A stretch of DNA of 64,000 nucleotides from Saccharina japonica (lineage: Eukaryota > Sar > Phaeophyceae > Laminariales > Laminariaceae). The translations under genes and the position numbers were made by a program. This document shows positions 11,838 to 23,501 of this stretch, piece by piece. The number at the start of each line of letters is the position of its first letter. The stretch's first letter is position 1. The notes below the pieces were generated by a model. That model saw only the letters and a program-made list of their open reading frames with translations. It was not told the origin of the DNA and did no database searches. The stretch covers positions 357,331 through 421,330 of the forward strand of contig MEHQ01000700.1 in NCBI GenBank assembly GCA_008828725.1. The letters are read 5' to 3'.

Positions 11838-12862
11838 ACGCATGGTACGGTAGAGGTGCACCATGTTTTTGCCTCATAAGGGTGGTCACTGGAGCAGCTC
11901 TATACCTCACTCAAAAACTGATTTTTTAAGAAATCAAAGTGCTACAGGCTGGTTCAAGTATAAAGCGGAAAATTCACTCAGTGGCCAATGTCCACGCCGT
12001 TTTTTGGAGATGGACCCTGAAATTTGGCACACGCATTTTATACGTCCTACCCGAGACGTTAACGGATGTTTTTTTTTTTTTTTCTTGTCAGATATTGTTA
12101 GTTTTGTAATTTTTTGGGAAATTTGGGTCAATTTGGGTCTCTGAAGAGATCCAAAATTTCCGGCGACAAAAAAAAAAAAAAACCCATTCGTAAAAGGCTC
12201 GAGTAGGGCGCATAAAACTCGTGTACCAAATTTCAGGGTCTATCTCCAAAAAACGGCGTGGACATTTGGACTTTCGTGCGGTAAAAGGGCAAAAATAGGC
12301 GTTGCCTCGTAATTACTTGGTTTCAGTATATAATCGACTGTGGGCGTTAATTATGACCTAATATGATCATACGCAGTCAGATCTTCGAATATTTGCGTGA
12401 AACTTTGTACAAACATGCCTTGGACCACTTGGAAGCGGCTCGTTCAGAAAAATAAAATGGGGGGAAAACATGTTTTCCTACGGAAACGCCTGACTATTGT
12501 TGACCACTTTGAAGGCCTGTGATTGGTCGGGCCACATTTTCGGCGGTAGCGCCAGTTCTAGGTCCTTGAACAAAAAACTGGCGACGTCACCCTCTTCCAC
12601 TGTTCATGGCGGTCAGTATGATACCAAATATGTGACATTGGAGTTGCTGTTGCATGCGGCATTCATGACTGACGAAATTTGCCGTGATATGCCTGAACCA
12701 GCTCGTACGTATATATCCGATGGACAATCCCATGGTCTTGAGTTTAAAACGAAAAACCTTGCAACGAAATAATGAATTTCGGACGATTTTTTTGTTAAGA
12801 AGCCCTGCCATTTGGAAAAATAGTCAGCCGAAAAGTGCTACCTCTATCGTAGCTCGATTGTT
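11838..12862. mobile_element. M1 copy split by a fold-back insertion
   Basis: The left end GACGCATGGTACGGTAGAGG starts near 11838 and M1 sequence runs to about 11950. M1 resumes around 12740 and ends with CTACCTCTATCGTAGC near 12855. The middle is foreign and contains the fold-back at 11984-12270. Confidence 0.55.
11984..12270. repeat. Fold-back repeat, arms ~85 bp
   Basis: The left arm begins AATGTCCACGCCGTTTTTTG and the right arm is its reverse complement, ending CGGCGTGGACATTT. The arms are mostly matched, including TGAAATTTGG / CCAAATTTCA, around a centre with T and A runs. Confidence 0.75.
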
Positions 12863-12879
12863 TGAACGAAACATGGGAT

Positions 12880-14280
12880 ATATATATATATGTTTTTCCG
12901 CGTGATATTAGTGTTTGTTTGTTTTGTTTTGTTTTGTTTTGTTTTTTGGTGTGGGACCCACCCACGTTGCCTCGAATAAGAGTATGCCAAGCACGCCTCT
13001 ATACACGGGTGGGCAAAATTAATGAATTCATTAACTTGAGTTAGTGACAATTAATTATTTTATTTTCCGGGAGACGATATTCAGCTTACAGCAGGAGTGT
13101 CGACTTTTGCACGAAATATAAGAAAATCGGTACCTTTTGCGAGTGCTGAAACTAGTCTGCGACGCACCCTGCCTCAAGATAGGAAGTTGAGCCTGACCCC
13201 CAGCTGCATGAACATGGGATGTGTGCTGGTGTACTGCGTGGAGGCGTGCTTCACGGTGGGCGTTGCACTTTCGAGTCCAAACTTGTCTCGCCGAAAACGC
13301 TCAACTGAGGCTCCACCCAATGTAATCGGATCCGAGTACAGCAGCAGCAGCGGCCCCTCAATAGTGCCGGTATGTCTGCGCCAGACAACAATACCGGCAC
13401 TATTATAGCGGCAACCAGCACTACTCCGCGCACCGACACGCTGGGGAATCCCATATGTGCCAATCGATTCCACAGGCACCACTATAGCGGATAACCGGCA
13501 CTATAGAGGGACCACTACTGCTGTACCAGCTACAACGTTTTTGGTTGTATGCCTCCGAGTATCCCCGTGGGAGTGTGTGCCGGTGTTTGCCTGCGACGTT
13601 TTGTTGAAGTCGGGGCGTTTGGGCGAGGCATGTAATGCAGCTTCCCAATCGAGGAGTGCCAAAACAATCAGGCGGTACGTACGTGCGTGTTGCGTCTGTG
13701 CTGTTACATGGGTTGTTGGGTCGCGGGTTGTTGGTTTGGTGCAGGGGTTAGCAGGGGGAAAAGGCGGACCCGCCCCCCGCCGAAAGAACTGCCGCTCGCA
13801 TTCCCACAGCAATTTCCTGTTGATGTTATCCGCTCCCAACTTGTTATACCAGTGTGCTTGTATTTTGTTGTTCATATCTTATTATTGATCGATGAAGCTA
13901 TGGATATTGCGTATGTTGAAGACTACGATACTCTTGCTGTGTATCTGGTTGTACCCATCGTACCGGGTCCCGCTGTTGCATGCTCATATTTTTCTCTTGT
14001 TGCTGTGTCCCCTATCCCCCTGGGAGGCGTTCGGCCTTATATTTTTTTTTATCGTATCGTCGTCGTTTATCGTTTTATCGTTATCGTTGTCGAAATACCG
14101 AACTTTTTTCGGTTCGATAATCTATCTATTTCATCGAACGATATATCGAAAGTTTCGGCACGATATCCAACACCAGAACACCAGGCATCCATGTAGGTAT
14201 CATTGGCATTTTGTACGTATCGATTGTTGTTCCTGATGGGATCTGATGAATACACACCTGGCACAGTGCAGGCCCACAAA
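12880..14280. other. P4H intron sequence, no exon supported
   Basis: Short open frames occur on both strands (for example 13097-13408) but without domain-like content or matching splice signals. Small repeats of CCGGCACTAT are present at 13390-13510. Confidence 0.4.
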
Positions 14281-14295
14281 TTAAAAATCACCTAT

Positions 14296-14390
14296 AGACT
14301 GTTGCTACAGGTAGAGGTGTAAGCACCATGCCTTTTTTTTCTGAGGGTGGTGTGGTCGCTTGAGGAGCTCTACACTAACACTAAGCCACC
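14296..14390. mobile_element. M1 fragment
   Basis: Left M1 end (GCTACAGGTAGAGGTG) and GAGGAGCTCTACAC block only. Confidence 0.5.
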
Positions 14391-14502
14391 CTATAACCGA
14401 TTATTGCCTCCAGTAGTGGACAAACACTGTTAGTGGATCTTCCTAAGGTAGCTAATTAGGCACTCTGATTGGCCAAGCAAGCACTGACCACTGGCATAGG
14501 GT

Positions 14503-14536
14503 TCGGGTTAGGGTTATAGGGTTAGGGTTCGATCTG
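14503..14536 (+). repeat. Interstitial telomere-like TTAGGG tract
   Basis: Four or five TTAGGG-like units with one-base variants, next to a GATTGGCC motif that also accompanies the CCCTAA units near 47275. Confidence 0.6.
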
Positions 14537-14696
14537 AGGGTCAACATACTACTACCAAGACAAAACCCCCATTTTGAAGATCCACTATCACCCTTTGTCC
14601 ACCCCTCGATTATTGAGGAAGCTAAAACTGTTAATATATATATTGAAAAAATTAAAAAAAAAACAACAGCTGTGAGCTCGAGGATTTCGTCGAAGC

Positions 14697-15210
14697 TCAT
14701 CTTTGCTAGCTGAGTGTAATACTTCGATCGCGCGTACTTACGGATTTTATATGTCCTCATGTAGGATGTACATCCCATTTGAGGGGGACACAATCTGAGG
14801 CTGTAGAATTCAGGAAGTGTGTGTCTATTTGTGGGGGAAGAAATGATTAAAAGTAAATTAAAATTAAAATTAAACAGTCTGAAATAAACGTACCAGGTAT
14901 ACTATAGTGTTCCGACGAGTTTACGTGATAGAGTGGTTCTACTATTTGTAGCCATGTATGGTATATAAGAAGAGGTGTGTGAGGACAGGTTATGGAGTAA
15001 AACTTAAAAGCACCTGGATNATCTTTGCTAGCTGAGTGTAATACTTCGATCGCGCGTACTTACGGATTTTATATATGTCCTATGTCGAGGATGTACATCC
15101 CGTATGAGGGGGACACAATCGAGGCTGTAGAATTCAGGAAGTGTGGTCTATTTGTGGGGGGAGAATAATTAAAAATTAAATTAAAATTAAAATTAAACAG
15201 TCTGAAATAG
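14697..15210. repeat. 190 bp direct duplication across a single N
   Basis: Sequence 14697-14887 is repeated at 15021-15210, the second copy starting directly after a single N at 15020. Differences are mostly small indels. This suggests an assembly join rather than a biological tandem repeat. Confidence 0.7.
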
Positions 15211-15289
15211 TATACCCGATAGTAAAACCAACGCACCCCATGTACGAGTATTAAGTCGGATTCAAGTACACGAAACAAACATGCAAAAC

Positions 15290-15395
15290 AAAGAATGGAA
15301 TTCCGACGATTTTGCCGAGCCCGCCATCACTCAGACACAACGATTTCAGCCAAAAAGGTATACCTTACACCTCTATCGCAGCACGCGTCCTATTA
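15290..15395. mobile_element. M1 right-end fragment
   Basis: Block starting TCCGACGATTTTG and ending with CCTCTATCGCAGCACGCGTC, the M1 right end. Confidence 0.55.
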
Positions 15396-15974
15396 AGAAC
15401 AGAAGGCTCGCCTTTCGGGCGACGCTTAAGAAAACTAAATCTAGTAAACCGTGTTCCGCGGCGTGAGCGATACACTAAATCCTATACAATAGCTTGCGCT
15501 CAAGGTTGTTCACGAGGATGGTACGTCACACTATGGTTATAAAAGCTTGCTCACGATACGTATAATAGGCGTTTCTTGTTGGCGGGTCCATGTTGTACTT
15601 CCAAAGGGCATGGTTTGGCAAGTTGTCGGAGATTTTTGGCTGAGGAGGGGGGGGGGGGGGGGTTGTACCGCAGTAGATGGCGTGCATGTCGGCGACCGGG
15701 AACCGCCCCAACGGCAGTGGCTGCGGCTCACAAGCTTTTTTTGGCGAAGGGGGTTTTCTCGAAGAAAGCGCCGTTGCCCTCCTCTTGGGTCGTTTCTTTT
15801 TCACCTGTTGTTGGTGCTGGTGTTCGTGCTGGTGTTCGTGTCCGCGTTGGCGTGTGGATGTTGTCGTTGCTGCCGTCGGAAATTATGGCAGAGTGTGAGA
15901 GCTGTGTGGTGGTAGCGGTTGTTATTGCGAGGGCGTTGGCTGTTGTTGTTGTTGTGCTTCTCTCTTCTTCGTGA

Positions 15975-16040
15975 GGTGCCCAATAGCCCTCATACGACTA
16001 CGGCCATGCATGAATATCGACACCCCCCCCCCCCCCCCGT
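15975..16040 (+). repeat. Family J 3' fragment with poly(C)
   Basis: CATACGACTACGGCCATGCA followed by a short spacer and a run of about 16 C. It lies ~150 bases before the last P4H exon and feeds a long pyrimidine-rich tract. Confidence 0.6.
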
Positions 16041-16185
16041 CCTCTCCCCATCCCCCGTTCTTCTCCATTTATTTTCTCCCCCCACCATTTACTTCTGTTC
16101 TTCTGCCTCCTCCTCCCCTCCCTTCCTTCAATTTGCTTGATGTATGGCTTTGCACCCCACCACCCTCCGCAAACACGCCGCCTAG

Positions 16186-16338
16186 GTGGTGAGACCGGGA
16201 GGCGAGACAGACAAGTGGATCGCGCAGCTGTGGCTTCGAGAGAGCCGTTACACGCCCACAGTCCCGAAGGGTAACAAACACGCCGACGGAGAGTCGGCGG
16301 TGAAGGAGTTCGACGAGGCGTGGAGGGGAAAAGTTTGA
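16186..16338 (+). CDS. Prolyl 4-hydroxylase, terminal exon
   Basis: This phase-0 exon of 51 codons including a TGA stop encodes VVRPGGETDKWIAQLWLRE and a short charged tail. DKWIAQLWLRE is the usual P4H end motif; its Lys binds the 2-oxoglutarate carboxylate. Joined to HAGE it restores the canonical order of core motifs. The acceptor is CCGCCTAG. The tail after the core is ~30 residues, so the protein ends soon after the catalytic domain with no extra C-terminal ShKT-like domain seen. All three catalytic exons keep the metal ligands and the 2OG lysine, so the gene looks functional. Confidence 0.85.
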   Translation: MVRPGGETDKWIAQLWLRESRYTPTVPKGNKHADGESAVKEFDEAWRGKV

Positions 16339-16374
16339 ACTTTTGCACTTCACCCATGATAATAATTGTTTGGA

Positions 16375-16705
16375 GGGAACGGCGGTAAGACTCGTGTGGA
16401 CGAGAGAAGAACGGGCGGAAATCTTCTCGTGATAAAAATGCAAGGCGCGAACCGTAGTGGAGAGGGAGGGAGAAGTACGCTGTATGCCCCACGCTACCGA
16501 GCCGCAGACCGCACCTGAAACACAAAACTGAAAGTACAGGTCGCCTCGTAATTGCGAACGCAATGACATGAGTAGGACGGTGCACGGGCGGCCTCGATCA
16601 GTAGATATTATATTGACTTCGTCAGCAAGTCTGATACATGTGCCCCCGGATCTGAGTTGCGACTATTAATAGGAGGGAGAGAGAAAATAACGGCGAAGAT
16701 AATAA
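16375..16705 (+). mobile_element. SINE-body copy (headless, interrupted)
   Basis: Shares with the SINE at 44996-45350 the blocks TCTTCTCGTGATAAAAATGC, GAACCGTAGTGGAGAGG and CGGATCTGAGTTGCGACT, then AAGATAATAAATGGGA. About 120 bases of unrelated sequence lie between two of these blocks. It starts directly after the P4H stop, so it probably forms 3' UTR sequence. Confidence 0.55.
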
Positions 16706-17099
16706 ATGGGACGGGGAAAATAAATACTTCTGGCCGATACGCTACGCTTCAAGCGCGCTGCTGCGCCCGAGTTGGGACTACCAGTATCGATCGGCCGATC
16801 AAAAGATGATGACGTCAGTTTTTTTTTTTTTAACTAACCGGAAAGTTTTATTCAGAGCATGTCGTATTGGTTATTTTCCGATAAAAGAGAAACAAAATAG
16901 AAGAACGTGCGAAATATCTAGAGTTTGGCGGATCGGAGAAAAAATTATACCCTGGTACGGTCAACGGATATACGTAGGCTGAAGGAAATATAGGGAAACT
17001 CGTTGATAGACTCTGTAATAATGCGTACTAAACTAAACTCAAGTTAAACTTCCCCCCTCCCGGTTATTATGAAAGCACAGATGACGCAATGTAACAGTT

Positions 17100-17345
17100 G
17101 GATGATACGCGGCTGTACCCACTCTGTTGTGTCCGTGTGCTGGGATTACCTACTGGCTTTCGGTTCGGCGCTGTACCGGTGCTGTATTGTGGCTACCTAC
17201 TGACTTTGGTGTCGGGACTGTACCCTGTGTTGGGGGGGCTGAACCAAATCTTGTTTTGGCACCGCTGTACCTGTGTGTTGCGGCTTCATAGGGAATGGTA
17301 CTTCGGCACTCTGCCCATGTGTTGGCGCTACGTATGTACTGACGT
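17100..17345. repeat. ~48 bp degenerate minisatellite
   Basis: Units begin GTGCTG and contain CTACCTACTG and CGGGACTGTACC or variants, about five times. Confidence 0.45.
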
Positions 17346-17470
17346 TTGACGCGTGCTACGATAGATGTAACACTTTTGGGCTGAAACCTTTTCTGAGTGA
17401 CGAGGAAATCGTCGTAAATTGTTCTTGTGTTGAAATGTCTTGCATTTAATACTTGGGCCATGGGATTGTA
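17346..17470. mobile_element. M1 left-end fragment
   Basis: GACGCGTGCTACGATAGATG followed by the M1 left block; it breaks off after the GGGCCATGGGATTG motif. Confidence 0.55.
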
Positions 17471-17479
17471 TATCCGGTA

Positions 17480-19140
17480 CCAGGTATAGCTGGTGTGCAG
17501 GACTCCCTGCCAAGGGTGCATCAGCAAAAAGTGCACAAAGGCGAGAACGCCAACAAAGCACACTAGGTACCCCGGTTTAAGAGCACCCCATGTAAGTGAG
17601 TGTTCCTACACCTTGGGGGACCAAATTACTCGGAATTTGTGTGATACAAGTTTCGCAGTTAGTTCTAAAAGTAGGTCAACCCTTTTACTACTGTGTAGTG
17701 CACACTGTGCATAAACCTATGTATGGCTCTACACTTCGAAGTGTTTTGTCTTCACAACACGGAAAAGTGCTGTCATTAAGGCCTAAACCACGGACAAACT
17801 TCAAAGTGCTCTTATTATCCATTCATTGGTGTGTCTCCGGGACAAGAGCTACATGTAGCAGGGGGGGGGGGGTATACTAACAATCAGAACCCACCATGGA
17901 CCCAAAAAACATACCAGGTAATAGGTAGGATGCGCGACACAAGCCGTAGCACCAGAGGGGGGGGCGGAGGGAGAGCTTCCCCTTATTCGTGCCAGCAAAA
18001 AATAAGTGCCTGTGCGTAAGACATGCAGGATTGCCTGCCAAGTGCACCAAGGCGAGAGAACGCCAACTAATCAACAGAGGGCCAAACATCACATGAACGC
18101 TTACGAGAGTATATCAATCAGAAAAATCAGGAAATTAAACCAAAGCCAGGAAAAGAACAGTAACATCAGGAAATGTCATTTAGGAATAAAACATTCTTCG
18201 ACAACAACGACCCCAAGTACAGCATTGGGGCGTGGGGCGTGCCGTGCGTCCACCATTGTGGGAACGAACATACTATTAAAACTTGGAAACAGTTTGAGAT
18301 AAGTTTCGCAATTCTAAAGGATTACTGTTATCCATTTTGATGTTACTCCGGGCCAAGAGTCTCAGTACGTATGCAGTATGTACGAGGTACATATATATGC
18401 GCAAAACGCAGGCGCTAACTATTAATAGCACAAGAGTGTGGTGGGCGAAAGCTTCCCCTGCCCATGTGACAAGGGCACAAGGTGTGCGCAGTGTTTTGCC
18501 TGCCAGGTGCACACCACGATGCACAAAGGCGCGCCAAGCATTATTAGCAAGTGCAGTTAGTCGTAGTGGGTACCCCGGTTTAAGAGCACTCCGTCGTACA
18601 GTCAGTATTAAGTAGTAGGTAGCCCCCTTTGAGGGACTCCACGTGGTACGTAGTGCGTTCGCGATTGGAGGTTATATACCAACGTCCCTTATCAGAGTTA
18701 TTAGTACCAACCCCTTATACAGTCAGTAGTTGGGCAAAAACGGCGGGCAGAAATTTGAGGTCCCTTATATACCGTTTTCCCTGATCGCGGGGTCCCCTAA
18801 AAGGGGCTACCGTATATACCTGCTGTATGAACCATTAATACCTGGAATCACTGCTGCTTGTAAGTAAGTGTGGGTACGTTTTGCAGTTCAGAAGGTGGTT
18901 CTTCACTCTTCGCCCACGGGGCGATGTTATTCCGGGACAAGAGCCCCCCTGCCATACTGCCTGCTGTTGTAAGTATGCGCGCAACGTAGGCCCTAATTTA
19001 TACCAGGTAGGTCCGAGGGTGGGAGAGAGATTCCCTTTCGCCTGTGACTGTAAATTGCACAAACAGCGCGTGGAAGCGTGCCTACGTAATACCTCAAGTG
19101 CACAAAAGGTGCCCAAAGGCCAGGCCACCAGCAATGCGCG
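17480..19140. repeat. Long-unit degenerate tandem repeat (~400-600 bp units)
   Basis: About four units share, in order: AAGTTTCGCA, CCGGGACAAGAG, TATGCGCAAAACGCAGGC or variants, a TACCAGGTA motif, AGAGCTTCCCC and a CTGCC..GTGCAC..AAAGGCG block. Divergence is high. Half-copies of element E ends (GTACCCCGGTTTAAGAGC) occur at about 17568 and 18570. Confidence 0.5.
18618..18811. mobile_element. Element D copy 2 (inverted)
   Basis: A 194 bp element with GGTAGCCCC ends, in the opposite orientation to copy 1 (8647-8837). GTA lies on both sides and may be a three-base target duplication. Confidence 0.65.
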
Positions 19141-19149
19141 GGGCAGAGC

Positions 19150-20035
19150 AAGCCCTCAGCCCTTCCTCCCTACTCGTACGAGTAGAGGTACGTGTAACGC
19201 CCTGCCTGACAACATGCAGACCAGGTTTGGTCGCGCTGCAAATAATAGCGGGCGATAATTTGAATATTTCCCTATGCACGAACGCCACGTTGCGCCAAGA
19301 TGAAACCCCTGGGTGGGTCTGCTCCGTGGGGGTGTTTTCCAGTGTTTTCAAAACACTCCCACGAAACGGACTGTGCAGCTTGCCGATGACTGAAGCAAGC
19401 CCCTTAGTACTCTACCCGGTAAGATGTGCTCTTTCTCACTTTTGTTGTTGGGTGCGCTACAAGAGCTGGCCTGGGACTGTTCACGAGTACACGAAGAACA
19501 GGCGCGCGAGTACGCATGAGTTTTTTTTGGCTGCTCCCTCGAACAAACGTGTGGCATTTCCCCCCTATATTTATATATTTATGTTCGTACGAGTACCACT
19601 ATGTACGGAAATGTAAGGACTGTTGTGCCATTCATATTAAATCGACAACGTTTCTTATATTTCCGGACATTGTGTACGTGACAAATCCAAAGATTTTCGA
19701 AGATTGATTGCCCCGCCCTTGTGTTGATCGATCGATCCCAACCGTGTGTGGGATGTGCTGCTGCTGCTCTCGTAAGGACGTGCATGTTGCGTGGTACTCG
19801 TTGCCCGCCCGCCTGCGTCGATGACACGCTCGCGCTCTCCGGTCGAGTGAGGAGAGAGCTTGGCATCCAGAGAGTTGACTCGTCGGGTGGTGTATTTTTG
19901 GATGAATATTTTCTGATAACTTTCGTCTCATTTTTCTATATACGTACACGTACATAAATACTGCTGCTTTTATCATCATGATTTTTCCATTCTGTTTGTT
20001 CGTCAAACACGCGCCCGTGGTGACCCCGGTGTGTT

Positions 20036-20067
<32 letters not shown>

Positions 20068-20640
20068 GTTGTGTTTTGCTATCAATCCTGATGCAGTCAG
20101 TAGCCCAGAGACCCTATAGGGATATAGCTTATACGCACGATACGAGAGCACGGGGATGGTGGCGGTGCGGTGATGGACAACATATGGCAACCCGCTATAT
20201 ACGAGCCGAATGGCGGTCGGTGTGGAGACGGAGATCGAGCCGGCTCGCGCCCTCTGATGATATTCCTTTGTTTATTCTCGCTCCTGATGGCATGTCACCC
20301 CCCCCGGCAGAGTCAATGCATAAACTGCACATGGGCAGTACGGGCCTGCCAAGAAGCAACACCTCGTACTCGTACGTACTGTAATCTTGAGCAAGCCTGA
20401 GAACCTTGTTGTGACACAAACCTTGACCAAGCTCAAGGCTATTATTTACCAGGTAGGGTAACGGGTTTAAGTGTACCGTTCGCCGCTGAGCTTAATTTCT
20501 TAATCCAAATTTGGGCTCCGCCCCACAGCGTCCCCCCAAAAATGAGCCTGAAGGTTTTATCAGCCTAATAAAATGGACTATTAATAATAGGTTATTTCTT
20601 GTTCATGGGCCTTGCTATACAGCAGTGCCACTAACGCTAC
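19150..20640. other. No gene supported; (CAG)n at 20037-20066
   Basis: A 190-codon open frame (19044-19616) overlaps the long-unit repeat and has no domain-like features. A ten-unit GCA/CAG microsatellite is the only clear structure. Confidence 0.45.
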
Positions 20641-20644
20641 GCGT

Positions 20645-21115
20645 AATAAGAAACAGGCAAGCTGGCCCAGGCTGAATTTTTTATTTTGAGAATTTGCTGG
20701 AATTTGCGCGAAGAAAATTCAGTATAAACGACTCCCAAATTTCTTATTTTTATGTAAATAACAGCCTGACTTTCTTATTTTACTCCTTTTTGTTGTTAGG
20801 GGTCCTGTACTGTTATGTAATGGGGGAACATAGTAATGAGGACCCCATATGCTCATTAATTATTAACAGTAAACACGGTAAACATATACCCTGGTAGGTT
20901 TTTGTGTAAGTGGTGGGTGATAGGTCCTGATTACTATGGCCAACTTCAGCATAAACAACTTCCGAATTTCTTATTTTTCTGCTATTAATAATACATACGT
21001 ACCGTATCAGCCTGCCTTTTTTATGACCCGTTTTCCGTTTTCTGGTTATACAGATGTCCTGTACGTACGTACTGCTTTATATTTCATTTTTCAATATATA
21101 CGTATATATATAGAT
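20645..21115. repeat. Family Q repeat, two tandem copies
   Basis: Copies at about 20645-20900 and 20905-21115 share AATTTCTTATTTTT, CAGCCTG, GTCCTGTACTGT or variants and a CAACTTCAGCATAAA-like block. Other copies are near 22740-23000, 36165-36400 and 41985-42180. Confidence 0.5.
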
Positions 21116-21336
21116 CTCACAGCTCACAGCTGTTGTCTATAATTTTATAATTTTTATATCCCGGGTACACAGCGTAGTACACACTCTGTGCTGTACCAAC
21201 ACGACCTTGCTGCTGCTGCCCTTTTGTACATGGCTGCACTTGCGTAGTGTCTTAGCGTTAGTGTTTGTGTTATTTTGCAGTATCACTACTACCGTACGTA
21301 GTGTATAATACAACAGCAGTAAGTAGTACTGCTGTT

Positions 21337-21387
21337 TGCTGCTGCTGTTTGTTGCTGCTGTTTGCTGCTGCTGCTGCTGCTGCTGCA
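21337..21387 (+). repeat. CTG/TGC microsatellite
   Basis: Imperfect CTG repeat of about 16 units ending in eight perfect units. Confidence 0.8.
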
Positions 21388-22241
21388 CTGCGATGTATAC
21401 ACTTGCTGGGGTGCGGTGCTTCCTATATACAACATAAAGTTGATCTCTCAGTTTATTTTTCGGGCAGGTCAATAATCGATCGCGACGTTGTCGGTGTCTC
21501 TATCACGATAAAGTTGTCTTGTTACACAGCGAAATCGAAAGACTAGATTACACACCTACTAATAGGATAGATCACGATCTGCAGATCATCTACAGATAGA
21601 TCATCTAGATCCTAACCTGCCGTTATTATTTGTGGTGCAGGATCTGTTGTACAAGCAGATCCAACCGAGGACACCTTGTCTTGTATCATGCAGATTAGAC
21701 GTATCCCACCCGGCAACACGAGCTGTAGACACTACAGTTCGGTAAGCCATCTGCCCCGACCGATCTAGATCATCGAGCGGGAATGATCTAAATGATCTAA
21801 ACTATCTGTATGATCTGTCCGAGGTAGAGGTGTACCCCGGACGAGCGAAGCCCGGGTTTGACTTGAAACCCGCGGGTTTTAGGGGGTGACTTGACAATAA
21901 GCGGGTACTCGGCGGGTTCGAGTACCCGGGGACTATAGGGTCTTTTTTTGTTGGGTCATCACCCATAGCCCGGGGGTACCCGCATGTTTTGACATTTCGG
22001 TGATGAGGTGCTCTAGGGCTATATCATGGTTGAGAGATCGTGCAGGTCCAAAGTCTGGTGTAAGATTATTATCGTGTACTGGAGTTTCCTTGTACGTACG
22101 AGTAGCATGGAGACTTTTTGCTACGGGGGACCATAGTAAATAGGACCAATTATTGTTACTAAAAATAGGATATATATATATATAGGTTTTTGTGTTTACC
22201 TTAGGTTCTACCTACTGTATATACTATGGCACCCCGTACAA

Positions 22242-22380
22242 TGGGTACCCCGGTTTAAGAGCGTCCCGTGACAAGCCGAAACAAACGCTCTGAAATATCT
22301 AGCTTTTAGGATATAGGCGGGACGTGCCGATTTGATCCCGGATTCTCTTATCTTGGGGCGCTCTTGAATTGGGGTACCCA
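22242..22380. mobile_element. Element E, 139 bp MITE
   Basis: Inverted ends TGGGTACCCCGGTTTAAGAG and the inverse of TGGGTACCCCAATTCAAGAG. No coding capacity. Confidence 0.65.
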
Positions 22381-22739
22381 CGGTAAAAGCATGCCTCACA
22401 GTATCTCCAGAAACCTTTCTAATCGAAAGAAAACGGGGATCTCCACGGGTATCACTATTCAGAGCTGAATATTGCCAGAATATTCGTGCCTTTTGTACGT
22501 TTTTCCCAGAGAGTTTCCATTGTTGTTGTTTTGCCTAATATGGGAATGCGGAGCGTTTCTGGTGTTTTTTCCTCTTTTAAAATTCACAAATTATGACAGA
22601 ACGCCTTCGTATCTTGATAAAACATTGTCAACATTAATACTCACAAGTCGAGAAAATCTGAAATTAAACTTCCTTGATGGTAACGGCCCTTATTCGGCAG
22701 TGCAGCCGTACAGGACACTTCTATTAATAGTAACAAAAT

Positions 22740-23000
22740 GTCAAGAAACAGGAAAGCTACTGCTGTAGCCCAGGCTTGGTTTCTTATTTGAGAATGGGTG
22801 CGTGCTACACAAACTGCAGTAAAATGCCTCCTGGATTTGATCATTTTCCTGTAAATGTCAGCTTGGCTTTCTTATTGCTCGTATTCTTAGAGGCTGTCCC
22901 GCACTGTTGTGTAAATAGTATGTACATAGAACCAGGTATATACACAAGTACGCAAACATATACCTGGTACCCGGTGCCTGGTACAGCATGCGGATACTGC
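22740..23000. repeat. Family Q repeat copy
   Basis: Contains GCCCAGGCTTGGTTTCTTAT, AACTGCAGTAAAATG, CAGCTTGGCTTTCTTATTG, GGCTGTCCCGCACTGTTGTG and ACCAGGTAT in the family order. Confidence 0.5.
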
Positions 23001-23278
23001 CGGTGTGCTGGTGTGCTGCAGTGCAGCAGTGAGTGCGGTATGATGTGACATGGACAAGTCCCAAAAGTTTCCCCACCAACACCCGCCACGTCTATAAATG
23101 GCAGTTTGAGACCCCTAGAGAGCGACCTGAACCGCGATAACTTCGGTGTTATCAACAGTCTAGGGCAGAGTGAGCGCCCAGAAGTGCAGGGGTAGGATCG
23201 TGATGCGCCGATTCGTGCCGTCCGATTCCTTTTGCACTAATAGTGTACTGCTGTACCACTCAGCCCCCAAACATGTAA

Positions 23279-23368
23279 CCCTTTTAGAACTGCACTGTCT
23301 AGAAATAAATATATCACTCTAATTCCAAGTGTTTTGTCCCCACATCGGGACTGCAGTCCTAAAAAGGG
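23279..23368. mobile_element. F3: 90 bp piggyBac-like MITE
   Basis: Ends CCCTTTTAGAACTGC and the inverse of CCCTTTTTAGGACTGC, flanked by GTAA and TTAA. Same internal GTCCCC block as F1 and F2. Confidence 0.65.
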
Positions 23369-23501
23369 TTAAGGACTGGTCGTACATTAAGATTGAATAC
23401 CTGGATCCTTGGTTCAATTTAATAACTTAACACAAAACGGGTCCTTAGATTTTGGGACAGAGGGGTAACTCGGAACACCAGCTTGAAATATGTCGGCTAA
23501 G

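Noticed and set aside
13097-13408. 104-codon frame in the P4H intron
   Set aside because: Unremarkable composition, no splice support, inside a host intron.
21830-22000. GGGTACCCG-rich block as a third hAT-like minisatellite element
   Set aside because: The composition is similar to 30549-30884 but no CAGGG-type ends could be placed.
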